64,000 bases of DNA from a bacterium (GTDB taxonomy: Bacteria; Electryoneota; B3-LCP): the NCBI GenBank assembly GCA_026394195.1, contig JAPKYS010000023.1:397339-461338 (forward strand), given 5' to 3'. A program made the translations under genes and the position numbers. The notes under the pieces were generated by a model that had not been told where the DNA came from, searched no databases, and saw only the letters and a program-made list of their open reading frames with translations. Positions 57,272 to 64,000 of the stretch are shown here, in pieces. Each line of letters starts with the position of its first letter. The stretch's first letter is position 1.

Positions 57272-58729
57272 TTAGACTGAAGGCCGATAAAGGTGCTTCA
57301 CGAAAACTCGGAAAGCCTTGATCGTCCGTTTGCGTTCATCTCTATCCCAGAATCCCTGACGAAATTTGTACCAGATGAAACTTGGTCTTAAGTAGAACTC
57401 ACGCCGGGCGTGGTCACACCAACGGATCAGTTCTTCCGGGCTCATGTCCTGCGTCCGAATGATACAGTTATGCAGACCATCGGGCGTAAGCCAGTCTTCG
57501 TATCTATCCGAGACCAGCATGCCGTTCTCTTTCATACGCTGATACTCGACTGTGCCGGGATAAACCATCAAAGGATAGAATTGTGCCGTATCCGGTTTGA
57601 TATCCTTAGCTAACTTTAAGGTCTTCTCCATCGTCTGCAGATTTTCACCGGGACCTCCCACGATAAAAGCTCCATGAAAGTGAATTCCTGCCTTGTGAGC
57701 GTTCTCTGCAAACTCATAGAACTGCCCAACAGTGATGCGTTTGCCGTAAGCATCCAGAATCTCCTGGTTGCCCGTCTCGAATCCCACGCAGAGGGCTCGA
57801 CAACCCGCACGCTTCATAATCTTGAGGGTCTCTGCAGAAATATCTGCGCGGCTATTGGCATTCCAGGGTAATTTCAGTCCCCGTTTGATCATCCCTTCAC
57901 AAAGTTCAGCGCAGCGCTTCTCGTTGATGGTAAAGATGTCGTCTTCGAAGAAGATGGCGCGTGCATCAGAGAAAGTATTCTGGATGTACATCAACTCATC
58001 CAAAACGCTTTCGACGGAACGAAATCTGGTCTTATAACCCGATAAGGTGGCAGTCCAGAGACAGAAACTGCAACGATAGGGACATCCCCTGCCAGTTAGG
58101 ATGGTGACATTGGGATAGAGACAATCCGGATTGAAGTAATCCCAAATGTTCAGGTGCCGCTTGTAGACTTCAGAAACAAATGGAATTTCGTCAAGATCGC
58201 TGATCAGGGCTCGCTGTTGGTTATGTGCAATCGTACCATTGGATCGATAGGATACACCCTGGATGTTCGAAAAGTCTCCCCCATTTTCCAAGGCTTCAGC
58301 CAATTCCCGCAGCGTGTAATCGTACTCGCCGCGCAGGATGAAATCGATACTCTCAGAAAATGAGAACGTCTCATCGGTCATGGCAGTAGCATGTGTGCCT
58401 ACCATCACTCCTTTGGCATTCGGGAATTTGGCTTTGAGCTGGTTTAGAACGTTTACGTCGTTATGGATACTGGGTGTAGAGGTATCGAGAACCAGCATAT
58501 CCGGTTTGAATTCCAGAGCTCGCTTCTCCAGGTCGGAGTAATCCATCCCTGCCGCCGGCGCGTCGTAAAAACGCACGTCAAACCCACCCTTTTCCAGGTA
58601 ACCGGTAGCATAAGCCATCCAGTAGGGATAGTACATGGTATCCGAACGCGTGACTCCGGGGTTCCGCTGAGGGCGTGAGAAACGCTTCAGGAAAGGAGGG
58701 TTCAACATGAGAATTTTTAGACGATCCAT
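57272..58729 (-). CDS. B12-binding-domain radical SAM protein
   Basis: A 485-aa enzyme with an N-terminal cobalamin-binding-like Rossmann domain (about 1-150; it lacks the DxHxxG base-off motif) and a radical SAM core whose cluster motif is GCPYRCSFC (C216, C220, C223). VGFETGNQEILD and FHGAFIVGGPGE are typical of the class B family. Members methylate or rearrange lipids and natural products; the substrate cannot be deduced here. GGAGAAACT precedes the ATG. It lies 130 nt after a GT9 gene on the same strand. Confidence 0.9.
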   Translation of the reverse strand: MDRLKILMLNPPFLKRFSRPQRNPGVTRSDTMYYPYWMAYATGYLEKGGFDVRFYDAPAAGMDYSDLEKRALEFKPDMLVLDTSTPSIHNDVNVLNQLKAKFPNAKGVMVGTHATAMTDETFSFSESIDFILRGEYDYTLRELAEALENGGDFSNIQGVSYRSNGTIAHNQQRALISDLDEIPFVSEVYKRHLNIWDYFNPDCLYPNVTILTGRGCPYRCSFCLWTATLSGYKTRFRSVESVLDELMYIQNTFSDARAIFFEDDIFTINEKRCAELCEGMIKRGLKLPWNANSRADISAETLKIMKRAGCRALCVGFETGNQEILDAYGKRITVGQFYEFAENAHKAGIHFHGAFIVGGPGENLQTMEKTLKLAKDIKPDTAQFYPLMVYPGTVEYQRMKENGMLVSDRYEDWLTPDGLHNCIIRTQDMSPEELIRWCDHARREFYLRPSFIWYKFRQGFWDRDERKRTIKAFRVFVKHLYRPSV

Positions 58730-58859
58730 AGTTTCTCCGGTTGTAAATTCATCATGCCAACAGATGAATCAGGATTGCACCATTTCACAGTAACTTTTGG
58801 AAATTATTAAGTTATGAATTATAATCTTGAAAAGATGTGATCCGGGTCATGACAGGACA

Positions 58860-59939
58860 TTAAACTCTCTCGGTCTGACTTGACTCTGCCATCATCATGT
58901 GAATTCTACGGTCGACCAATTCGGGAGTAAGTTCTGTCATGCAGCGAATATGCTCACAGCCGTTGAAGATGCTGTTACAATAACAGGGACTGCAATCCAA
59001 TCTTGCTGAGATCCATTGATTCCGTGGTGAAATGGGCAGTAGCGACTTCGGATTGGAAGGACCGAAAATCGCCAGGCTGGGTATCTGGTGTGCCACTGCC
59101 ACGTGCATGACCGCGGAATCATTGCAGACTAAAAAGCGCGATTTGGCGATGAGTGCCCCCGAAAGTCGAAAAGGAATTATTCCGATAAAATCAACAACTT
59201 TGCCTTGACTGCCCTGGGTGATCTCCACACCCAGTTCCGTCTCAGTGGCGCTGCCTGTTAATATGATCGGCAACCCAAATTCTGAGAGCAACAACCTGAT
59301 CAATTCGCTGAATTTGTTCTTCCCCCAGCGCTTTTCATAGACGTGTTGTCGGGGATTGACACCGCCGCCGGGAGCAACGACAAAATACTGATTTGGAATC
59401 AAGCCCTGTTGTTCCAGCAGCCGATCAGCCTGTTGGTTTTCTTCGGGGCTCAGGTGGAAATCGAGCGAAAGGTCGGCTCCGGAAAACCCAGCCAATCGTG
59501 GAATGTCCAAATAATTATCGGCGATATAGCGGTCTGTATTCGGGCTCCACTCTGCTTTCGCGTTCAGTAGTTTACCCTGCTTTTTCAGTTCCGGGTCGAA
59601 AAAACCATAAAGTCTCGGCACGCGAGCCAGATATGGAATCAAATGGATAAAGGGATGTGAATGAAAGATATAGGCTACGTCGAATTTCTTTTTAAACAAT
59701 CTGGACACCAACTTAAGATATCCGATCGGCTGTTTCTGTTGTATCCAGGGATCCGGGTAGGATAAAATCTCATCCAGGTGAGGATTCTGCTCGATTGCGG
59801 ATCGAGACCAATCTCCGACCATTATGGACAGATGGGCATCGGGGTGAAGTTGGCGAATCGCTCGAATGGCGGGCGTTATTAGAATCAGATCACCAATCCC
59901 CTGATTGCGCAGAAGTAGTATCCGCTCGCGGTCTTTCAT
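58860..59939 (-). CDS. glycosyltransferase family 9 (heptosyltransferase-like)
   Basis: A 359-aa GT-B enzyme. Motifs are NQGIGDLILITPAIRAIRQLHP at the N terminus, VVAPGGGVNPRQHVYEKRW in the middle (nucleotide-sugar site), and VCNDSAVMHVAVAHQIPSLAIFG. A Cys-rich stretch near the C terminus (DCSPCYCN) is usual for the family. It probably adds heptose or another sugar to lipopolysaccharide core at the cytoplasmic face of the inner membrane. Confidence 0.9.
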   Translation of the reverse strand: MKDRERILLLRNQGIGDLILITPAIRAIRQLHPDAHLSIMVGDWSRSAIEQNPHLDEILSYPDPWIQQKQPIGYLKLVSRLFKKKFDVAYIFHSHPFIHLIPYLARVPRLYGFFDPELKKQGKLLNAKAEWSPNTDRYIADNYLDIPRLAGFSGADLSLDFHLSPEENQQADRLLEQQGLIPNQYFVVAPGGGVNPRQHVYEKRWGKNKFSELIRLLLSEFGLPIILTGSATETELGVEITQGSQGKVVDFIGIIPFRLSGALIAKSRFLVCNDSAVMHVAVAHQIPSLAIFGPSNPKSLLPISPRNQWISARLDCSPCYCNSIFNGCEHIRCMTELTPELVDRRIHMMMAESSQTERV

Positions 59940-59960
59940 GTGTGAAATTATTCTGTGTAT

Positions 59961-59989
59961 AAATTAATATAAAAACAGGTAAAAATCAA
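59961..59989 (-). promoter_or_regulatory. promoter for GT9 gene
   Basis: Minus strand TTGATT (59984-59989), 17 nt, TAATTT (59961-59966), directly after the rho terminator, so the GT9 gene has its own start. Confidence 0.65.
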
Positions 59990-59992
59990 GTT

Positions 59993-60049
59993 AAAAGTCC
60001 GCTCAAGGAAAACCTGACCAGGTTTAACTCCTGAAGGTGGCGGACTTTT
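59993..60049 (-). terminator. two-stem terminator after rho
   Basis: Outer 10-bp stem AAAAGTCCGC (59993-60002) with GCGGACTTTT (60040-60049) encloses a second hairpin AAACCTG (60010-60016) with CAGGTTT (60019-60025). On the minus strand it is 42 nt after the rho stop and runs into a T-rich stretch. Confidence 0.75.
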
Positions 60050-60091
60050 CCATACATCGACAATTTTTGCAGAGAATTCGGGTAATATGCC

Positions 60092-61345
60092 TCATCCCCC
60101 GTTTTTCATAATTTCGAAGAATTCTTTATTGCTCTTAGTGCCGCGCATTTTTTCCTGAATGAAGCGCATGGCTTCGAGCGAATTGGAGTCCGCAAGAACG
60201 TTGCGTAAGATCCACATCTTGTTGAGGATGTCTTCTTTAAGTAAAAGTTCTTCCTTACGAGTGCCGGATCTGGTAATATCGATGGCGGGGAAGATTCTGA
60301 GATCTGCCAGACGGCGATCCAGAATCAATTCCATGTTTCCCGTCCCCTTGAACTCCTCAAAGATCACTTCATCCATGCGGCTGCCGGTTTCAATCAGCGC
60401 AGTCGCGATGATGGTCAGCGATCCGCCTTCTTCAATATTACGAGCTGCACCGAAAAATCGCTTTGGCTCGTATAGCGCAGTGGCGTCCATACCACCCGAT
60501 AAAATTCGCCCGGAATGGGGGCTTACAGCATTGTGAGCTCGAGCCAATCGGGTGATACTGTCCAGTAAAATAACGACGTCGTGCTTGTATTCCACCAGAC
60601 GCTTGGCTTTTTCCAGAACCATGCTCGCTACCTGGATGTGGCGTTCCGGCTTTTCATCAAAGGTGGAACTGACCACTTCGCCGGTAACGGTGCGCTGCAT
60701 GTCCGTCACTTCCTCTGGTCGCTCGTCAATCAGGAGAACGATTAACGTCACTTCCGGATGATTCTTGGCGATGGAATTGGCGATCTTCTGCAAGATCATC
60801 GTTTTACCGGTTCTTGGCGGCGCTGGAATCAATCCCCTCTGCCCCATCCCGATCGGTGTGAAAACATCCATGATTCGGGTGGATATGTCCTTTGGATCAA
60901 GTTCCAGTTTGAATTTCTTTTCTGGATAGAGTGGAGTGAGGTTATCAAAGATGATTTTATCACGGGTCTCTTCGGCGCTCTCGAAGTTCACCGCTTCGAC
61001 TTTCAGCAGAGCGAAGAATCTTTCGTTATCCTTCGGCGGTCTGATTTGTCCGGATACGTGCATTCCCTTACGCAAACCAAAACGTTTGATCTGCGATGGC
61101 GAGACGTAAATATCATCGGGTCCAGGCAGATAGTTCGATGCAGAAGAACGTAAAAAGCCGTAACCATCCGGAAGAATTTCCAAAACACCCTGAGCGAAAA
61201 TCAGACCATCCTTTTCAGTCTGTTTTTCCAGGATTTTGAAAACGAGGTCTTGCCGAGTCATACTGGAATATTCTTCAATGTCGAGCTCTTTGGCAACCTT
61301 GTTCAGATCGGCAATCTTCATTTCCTTCAGCTCAGCTAAATCCAT
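60092..61345 (-). CDS. rho: transcription termination factor Rho
   Basis: A 417-aa hexameric RNA helicase. N-terminal helical domain (1-45), cold-shock-type RNA-binding domain (about 50-125, [15 protein letters not shown]), and ATPase domain with Walker A APPRTGKT, Walker [11 protein letters not shown], and [14 protein letters not shown]. Length and order match E. coli Rho (419 aa) with no inserted domain. It has its own promoter and a ~194-nt leader. Confidence 0.98.
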   Translation of the reverse strand: MDLAELKEMKIADLNKVAKELDIEEYSSMTRQDLVFKILEKQTEKDGLIFAQGVLEILPDGYGFLRSSASNYLPGPDDIYVSPSQIKRFGLRKGMHVSGQIRPPKDNERFFALLKVEAVNFESAEETRDKIIFDNLTPLYPEKKFKLELDPKDISTRIMDVFTPIGMGQRGLIPAPPRTGKTMILQKIANSIAKNHPEVTLIVLLIDERPEEVTDMQRTVTGEVVSSTFDEKPERHIQVASMVLEKAKRLVEYKHDVVILLDSITRLARAHNAVSPHSGRILSGGMDATALYEPKRFFGAARNIEEGGSLTIIATALIETGSRMDEVIFEEFKGTGNMELILDRRLADLRIFPAIDITRSGTRKEELLLKEDILNKMWILRNVLADSNSLEAMRFIQEKMRGTKSNKEFFEIMKNGG

Positions 61346-61545
61346 ACCAACCCCTTACAATTAATGGAATTTCTTTTTCCGTGAGTAATGATGCATCTGC
61401 TGCCCATCAGATCGACAGCGGAGAGATCTTGGTAGAGTGACTCTACCCGGTCTTTAAAACTTAGTTAGTGGGTTTATCGCACCGGTTGGGAATCTGGAAC
61501 CGTTTGAGGTACTTAGGGATGTTCTCTCATGTAGCAATTGTTGAA

Positions 61546-61574
61546 AATATACTGAATTTATTTCTTAAAGTCAA
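61546..61574 (-). promoter_or_regulatory. promoter and long leader of rho
   Basis: Minus strand TTGACT (61569-61574), 17 nt, TATATT (61546-61551), a near-consensus promoter just past the folC stop. The leader to the rho ATG is about 194 nt and can form a GGTAGAG/CTCTACC hairpin (61431-61447). Long leaders with autogenous attenuation are known for rho in other bacteria. Confidence 0.75.
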
Positions 61575-61576
61575 GA

Positions 61577-62860
61577 CTAATTTCTATTTTTTAGAATTTC
61601 TTCTGCGAGGTAGTGGGATCCGATCACCAGAATCAGATCTTTTGCGCCGCAGGTTGAAACGGCTCTCTCCATCGCTTCTGCTACTGAATCCAAGATTGTT
61701 GCCTTCCATCCTGAGGATTGAACCAACTCTCTTATTTCTTCAACATTCAAGCCTCGGGGCGTTGCGAGAGGCGTTGCGTATCCATCCAGCCCCTCATCTC
61801 TAAATATCGTCATAATACCCTTTATGTCTTTATCGCGTAATGCACTAAAAATGACCTTGATCATCCCAGGCTGCCAGATATGTTTAATATCGTCCAAAGC
61901 GGCGCGGATTGCGCCGGTATTGTGCCCTACATCCAAAATAACTGTCGGATTCTCCTGCAAGACCTGTAATCTACCGGGCCAATGGACGGAATTCAAACCA
62001 GTGCAGATGCTGTCGGAGTCAATCGATCTATACTGTTGCGCCAGTAAACCGCCGGCCGCAAGGGCTGTACGCAAATTATCGATCTGGAAAGAACCGGTCA
62101 GGGGAAAGTGGAATTGCTTTATTTGAAGTTGGAGAGATGAGTTGTCAAAGACTGCCGTGCCTGCGATACCTTTGGGAGTCATTTCCAAGGTATCCCAGCG
62201 CAACAGATCTTCTGAACGATAGAAGGGCGCTCCCTGAGCATCCGCCTTTTCACGCAATACGGGGAGAACGTCAGGATGTTGGCTGGAAACCAGTACGGGA
62301 ACGGACTTTCTGAATATTCCAGCTTTATCCGCAGCGATGGAGGTCAGGGTATTTCCCAAACGATCCATATGGTCATAATCGATTCGGGTCACGATGGTTA
62401 AAATCGCGTCAACGATGCGGGTGGCATCAAAGGTGCCTCCCAATCCCACTTCTACGACAGCGATATTGACGTTCTGAAGGCGGAAGAAATCGAGCGCCAT
62501 GGCAGTCGCCACCTCGAAGAAGGTACACTGGCGCTCCGTTATGTAATCCCAGTGCTCATCCAAAAACCTGAACGCCGCGTCGTCTTCAATGTCGCGGTTA
62601 TTTATTTTGATGCGTTCATTGAATTTCAAGATATGCGGCGAGGTGTACATGCCGGTTTTCAAGCCAGAGGCTTGCAGGATTGAACTCAACGTGGCAACAA
62701 CACTCCCTTTGCCGTTGGTTCCGGCAACATGAACACAGGAGAATTTCCGCTGGGGGTGATTGAGACGATCACAAAATGCGCGGATGTTATCCAGGGTTGC
62801 GGTCATCCCGAAACGCTGCAAGGAAAAGAAATCATCCCATCCAGGAGTGCGTCCCTTCAT
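61577..62860 (-). CDS. folC: folylpolyglutamate synthase / dihydrofolate synthase
   Basis: A 427-aa Mur-ligase-type enzyme that adds Glu to dihydropteroate and folates using ATP. P-loop GTNGKGSV (47-54), GMYTSPHILKFNERI, the omega-loop region, and VGLGGTFDATR are intact; the C-terminal domain begins near residue 290 (VILDVGHN). ATG overlaps the murI stop as ATGA, so the two genes are translationally coupled. Confidence 0.96.
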   Translation of the reverse strand: MKGRTPGWDDFFSLQRFGMTATLDNIRAFCDRLNHPQRKFSCVHVAGTNGKGSVVATLSSILQASGLKTGMYTSPHILKFNERIKINNRDIEDDAAFRFLDEHWDYITERQCTFFEVATAMALDFFRLQNVNIAVVEVGLGGTFDATRIVDAILTIVTRIDYDHMDRLGNTLTSIAADKAGIFRKSVPVLVSSQHPDVLPVLREKADAQGAPFYRSEDLLRWDTLEMTPKGIAGTAVFDNSSLQLQIKQFHFPLTGSFQIDNLRTALAAGGLLAQQYRSIDSDSICTGLNSVHWPGRLQVLQENPTVILDVGHNTGAIRAALDDIKHIWQPGMIKVIFSALRDKDIKGIMTIFRDEGLDGYATPLATPRGLNVEEIRELVQSSGWKATILDSVAEAMERAVSTCGAKDLILVIGSHYLAEEILKNRN

Positions 62861-63696
62861 GGTGATTTCGTGAAGTAGGTGGGATTGGTCGCCTTCCAGG
62901 GTTCGGCAATCGAAACCTGAATGGATCGACCCAAAAACCGCATTCCCAACTCCTCAAATTTGCGGGGGAGGTCGCTGACGTAGAAATCGTACTCGCCCTG
63001 TCGGGATTCGTCCAGCAAGCCTCGGCGCGAGAGGGTCTCGGCGACAACCAACGCAGTGGCTTCTGCTGAGTCTATCAGGCTCACAGATGGACCGGCAATT
63101 TTACTCAGCAGCGGTTTTAACAACGGATAATGGGTGCAGCCCAGGATCAAGGTGTCAATATCAGATTCTAACAGTGCGGACAGGTACATTCGCGCCGCCA
63201 GCTCAGGAACCTCGCCTTCGACCCAACCTTCCTCGGCAAGAGGAACGAATAGCGGGCATGCGGCAGAAACAACCTGGTAATCCGGATTAATCCTTTGGAT
63301 TTCTGTTTGGTAAGCTCCTGAATCAATCGTTGCCTGCGTACCGATAACACCGATCCTGCCGTTTCGCGTACGATTTACTGCAGCACGAGCCCCAGGTTTG
63401 ATCACGCCGATTACAGGAACCTTGAGATAACGATCCAATTCTTCAAGCGCCACTGCAGAAGCCGTATTACATGCCACCACAATCATTTTGACGCTTTGCC
63501 GCAATAAAAAGAGGCTGTCCTCCCAGGCGAATTCGCGTACGATTCGATCCGACTTGGTGCCGTAGGGAACCCGTGCCGTGTCGCCGAAATAGATCAAGGA
63601 CTCCCCTGGCAGCAGATCGGTAATCTGTCTGACCACAGTCAGTCCTCCAATACCGGAATCAAAGATACCTATCGGATTGATTTTCTTTGAAATCAT
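62857..63696 (-). CDS. murI: glutamate racemase
   Basis: A 279-aa cofactor-independent racemase supplying D-glutamate for peptidoglycan. IGIFDSGIGGLTV opens the fold, and the two catalytic cysteines are C76 (VACNTAS) and C187 (LGCTHYPLL). The distance and length are normal. It sits between an amidase gene and folC on the minus strand, a cell-wall context. Confidence 0.97.
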   Translation of the reverse strand: MISKKINPIGIFDSGIGGLTVVRQITDLLPGESLIYFGDTARVPYGTKSDRIVREFAWEDSLFLLRQSVKMIVVACNTASAVALEELDRYLKVPVIGVIKPGARAAVNRTRNGRIGVIGTQATIDSGAYQTEIQRINPDYQVVSAACPLFVPLAEEGWVEGEVPELAARMYLSALLESDIDTLILGCTHYPLLKPLLSKIAGPSVSLIDSAEATALVVAETLSRRGLLDESRQGEYDFYVSDLPRKFEELGMRFLGRSIQVSIAEPWKATNPTYFTKSP

Positions 63697-63756
63697 GGGA
63701 ATTATCTGAATTGAAAGGGTTGGCAGGCACTCAGCCAGGGTAGATTGAGGGTTGAA

Positions 63757-64000
63757 TCAAGGCCTATCGTTGGGATGATTCTGCTGCCTCTGTTGGTCGC
63801 GCTCTTTAAAATCCGTGATACTATCGAATAGAGCCTGCGCAAGTTTCTGCTGGAAATCTTTCTTTTTCAAGAGCTTTTCTTCCGGCTTATTGGATATAAA
63901 TGGCATTTCCACCAATACAGCTGGCATGGAAGCCCCGACCAATACGTAAAATCCTGCCTGATCAACCCCACGATCGCTAAGTTTAGTTTGCTGGCCCAAT
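63757..64000 (-). CDS. N-acetylmuramoyl-L-alanine amidase, C-terminal part
   Basis: The last ~80 residues of an Amidase_3 (AmiC-type) zinc enzyme that cuts the stem peptide from peptidoglycan; the gene continues beyond the window. DQAGFYVLVGASMPAVLVE contains the catalytic Glu, and MPFISNKPEE is the standard following loop. The polar tail (KERDQQRQQNHPNDRP) ends 60 nt before murI. Confidence 0.88.
   Translation of the reverse strand, partial: LGQQTKLSDRGVDQAGFYVLVGASMPAVLVEMPFISNKPEEKLLKKKDFQQKLAQALFDSITDFKERDQQRQQNHPNDRP

Noticed and set aside
57272..58729. Assigning the radical SAM protein to hopanoid or bacteriochlorophyll synthesis
   Set aside because: Only the general B12-binding radical SAM architecture is visible and the neighbours give no pathway.

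Overview
The window looks like a chromosomal segment of an uncultured Gram-negative bacterium of the FCB superphylum (Zixibacteria / Marinimicrobia / Cloacimonetes / Electryoneota-like; I cannot place it more exactly). The reasons are four large secreted proteins ending in the FlgD-Ig/Por-like C-terminal sorting domain (YPNPFN...GxYxYR...K), a Bacteroidetes-type ExbB-ExbD-ExbD-TonB cluster with a PstS-like protein and a TPR protein, and the alternative GlmU-like family typical of that group. Base composition is near 50% GC. The genes use UGA as an ordinary stop, with one striking exception. No tRNA, rRNA, CRISPR array, transposase or phage gene was seen.

Layout. 1-7.1 kb: a secreted M14 carboxypeptidase, a patatin-like lipase and a secreted GH172/DUF2961 protein. 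7.1-13.7 kb: a 2-oxoacid dehydrogenase operon (lpd, lipB, E1 alpha, E1 beta, a half-ferritin-like protein, E2, acyl-CoA thioesterase). 13.7-17.7 kb: a divergent pair of units, a TlpA-type thioredoxin with a beta-barrel candidate on the minus strand and, on the plus strand, a secreted thioredoxin/Omp28-like protein whose redox motif reads UGA-Pro-Tyr-Cys, probably a selenoprotein. 17.7-27.3 kb: uvrA, a small zinc ribbon protein, a GtrA protein, a gingipain-like C25 protein lacking its catalytic His, and an ABC exporter half. 27.4-33.8 kb (minus): a Ton energy-transduction cluster. 34.0-40.2 kb (minus): an obgE-dprA-DUF362-glmU-like-ctpA operon.

40.5-57.2 kb is the most unusual region: a complete but divergent type IV pilus/type II secretion-like locus. 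It has a sigma-54 enhancer-binding response regulator, a good -24/-12 promoter in front of a pilin-like gene, PilC and PilB homologues, three more pilin-like proteins without a classical prepilin motif, a receiver-cNMP protein, an Ig-like lipoprotein, a PilT-like ATPase, a PilM-PilN-TPR fusion, a PilO-PilP-like protein and a short secretin. A 121-nt structured element, possibly a new RNA, lies in a 350-nt gap inside the locus. 57.2-64 kb (minus): a B12-binding radical SAM protein, a GT9 glycosyltransferase, rho, folC, murI and the end of a cell-wall amidase.

Housekeeping promoters are unusually legible. At least ten fit TTGAYT-like -35, exactly 17 nt, TATATT/TAAATT-like -10, and several of them decide gene starts. 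All coordinates, counts and pairings were read by eye; no database search or folding program was run.
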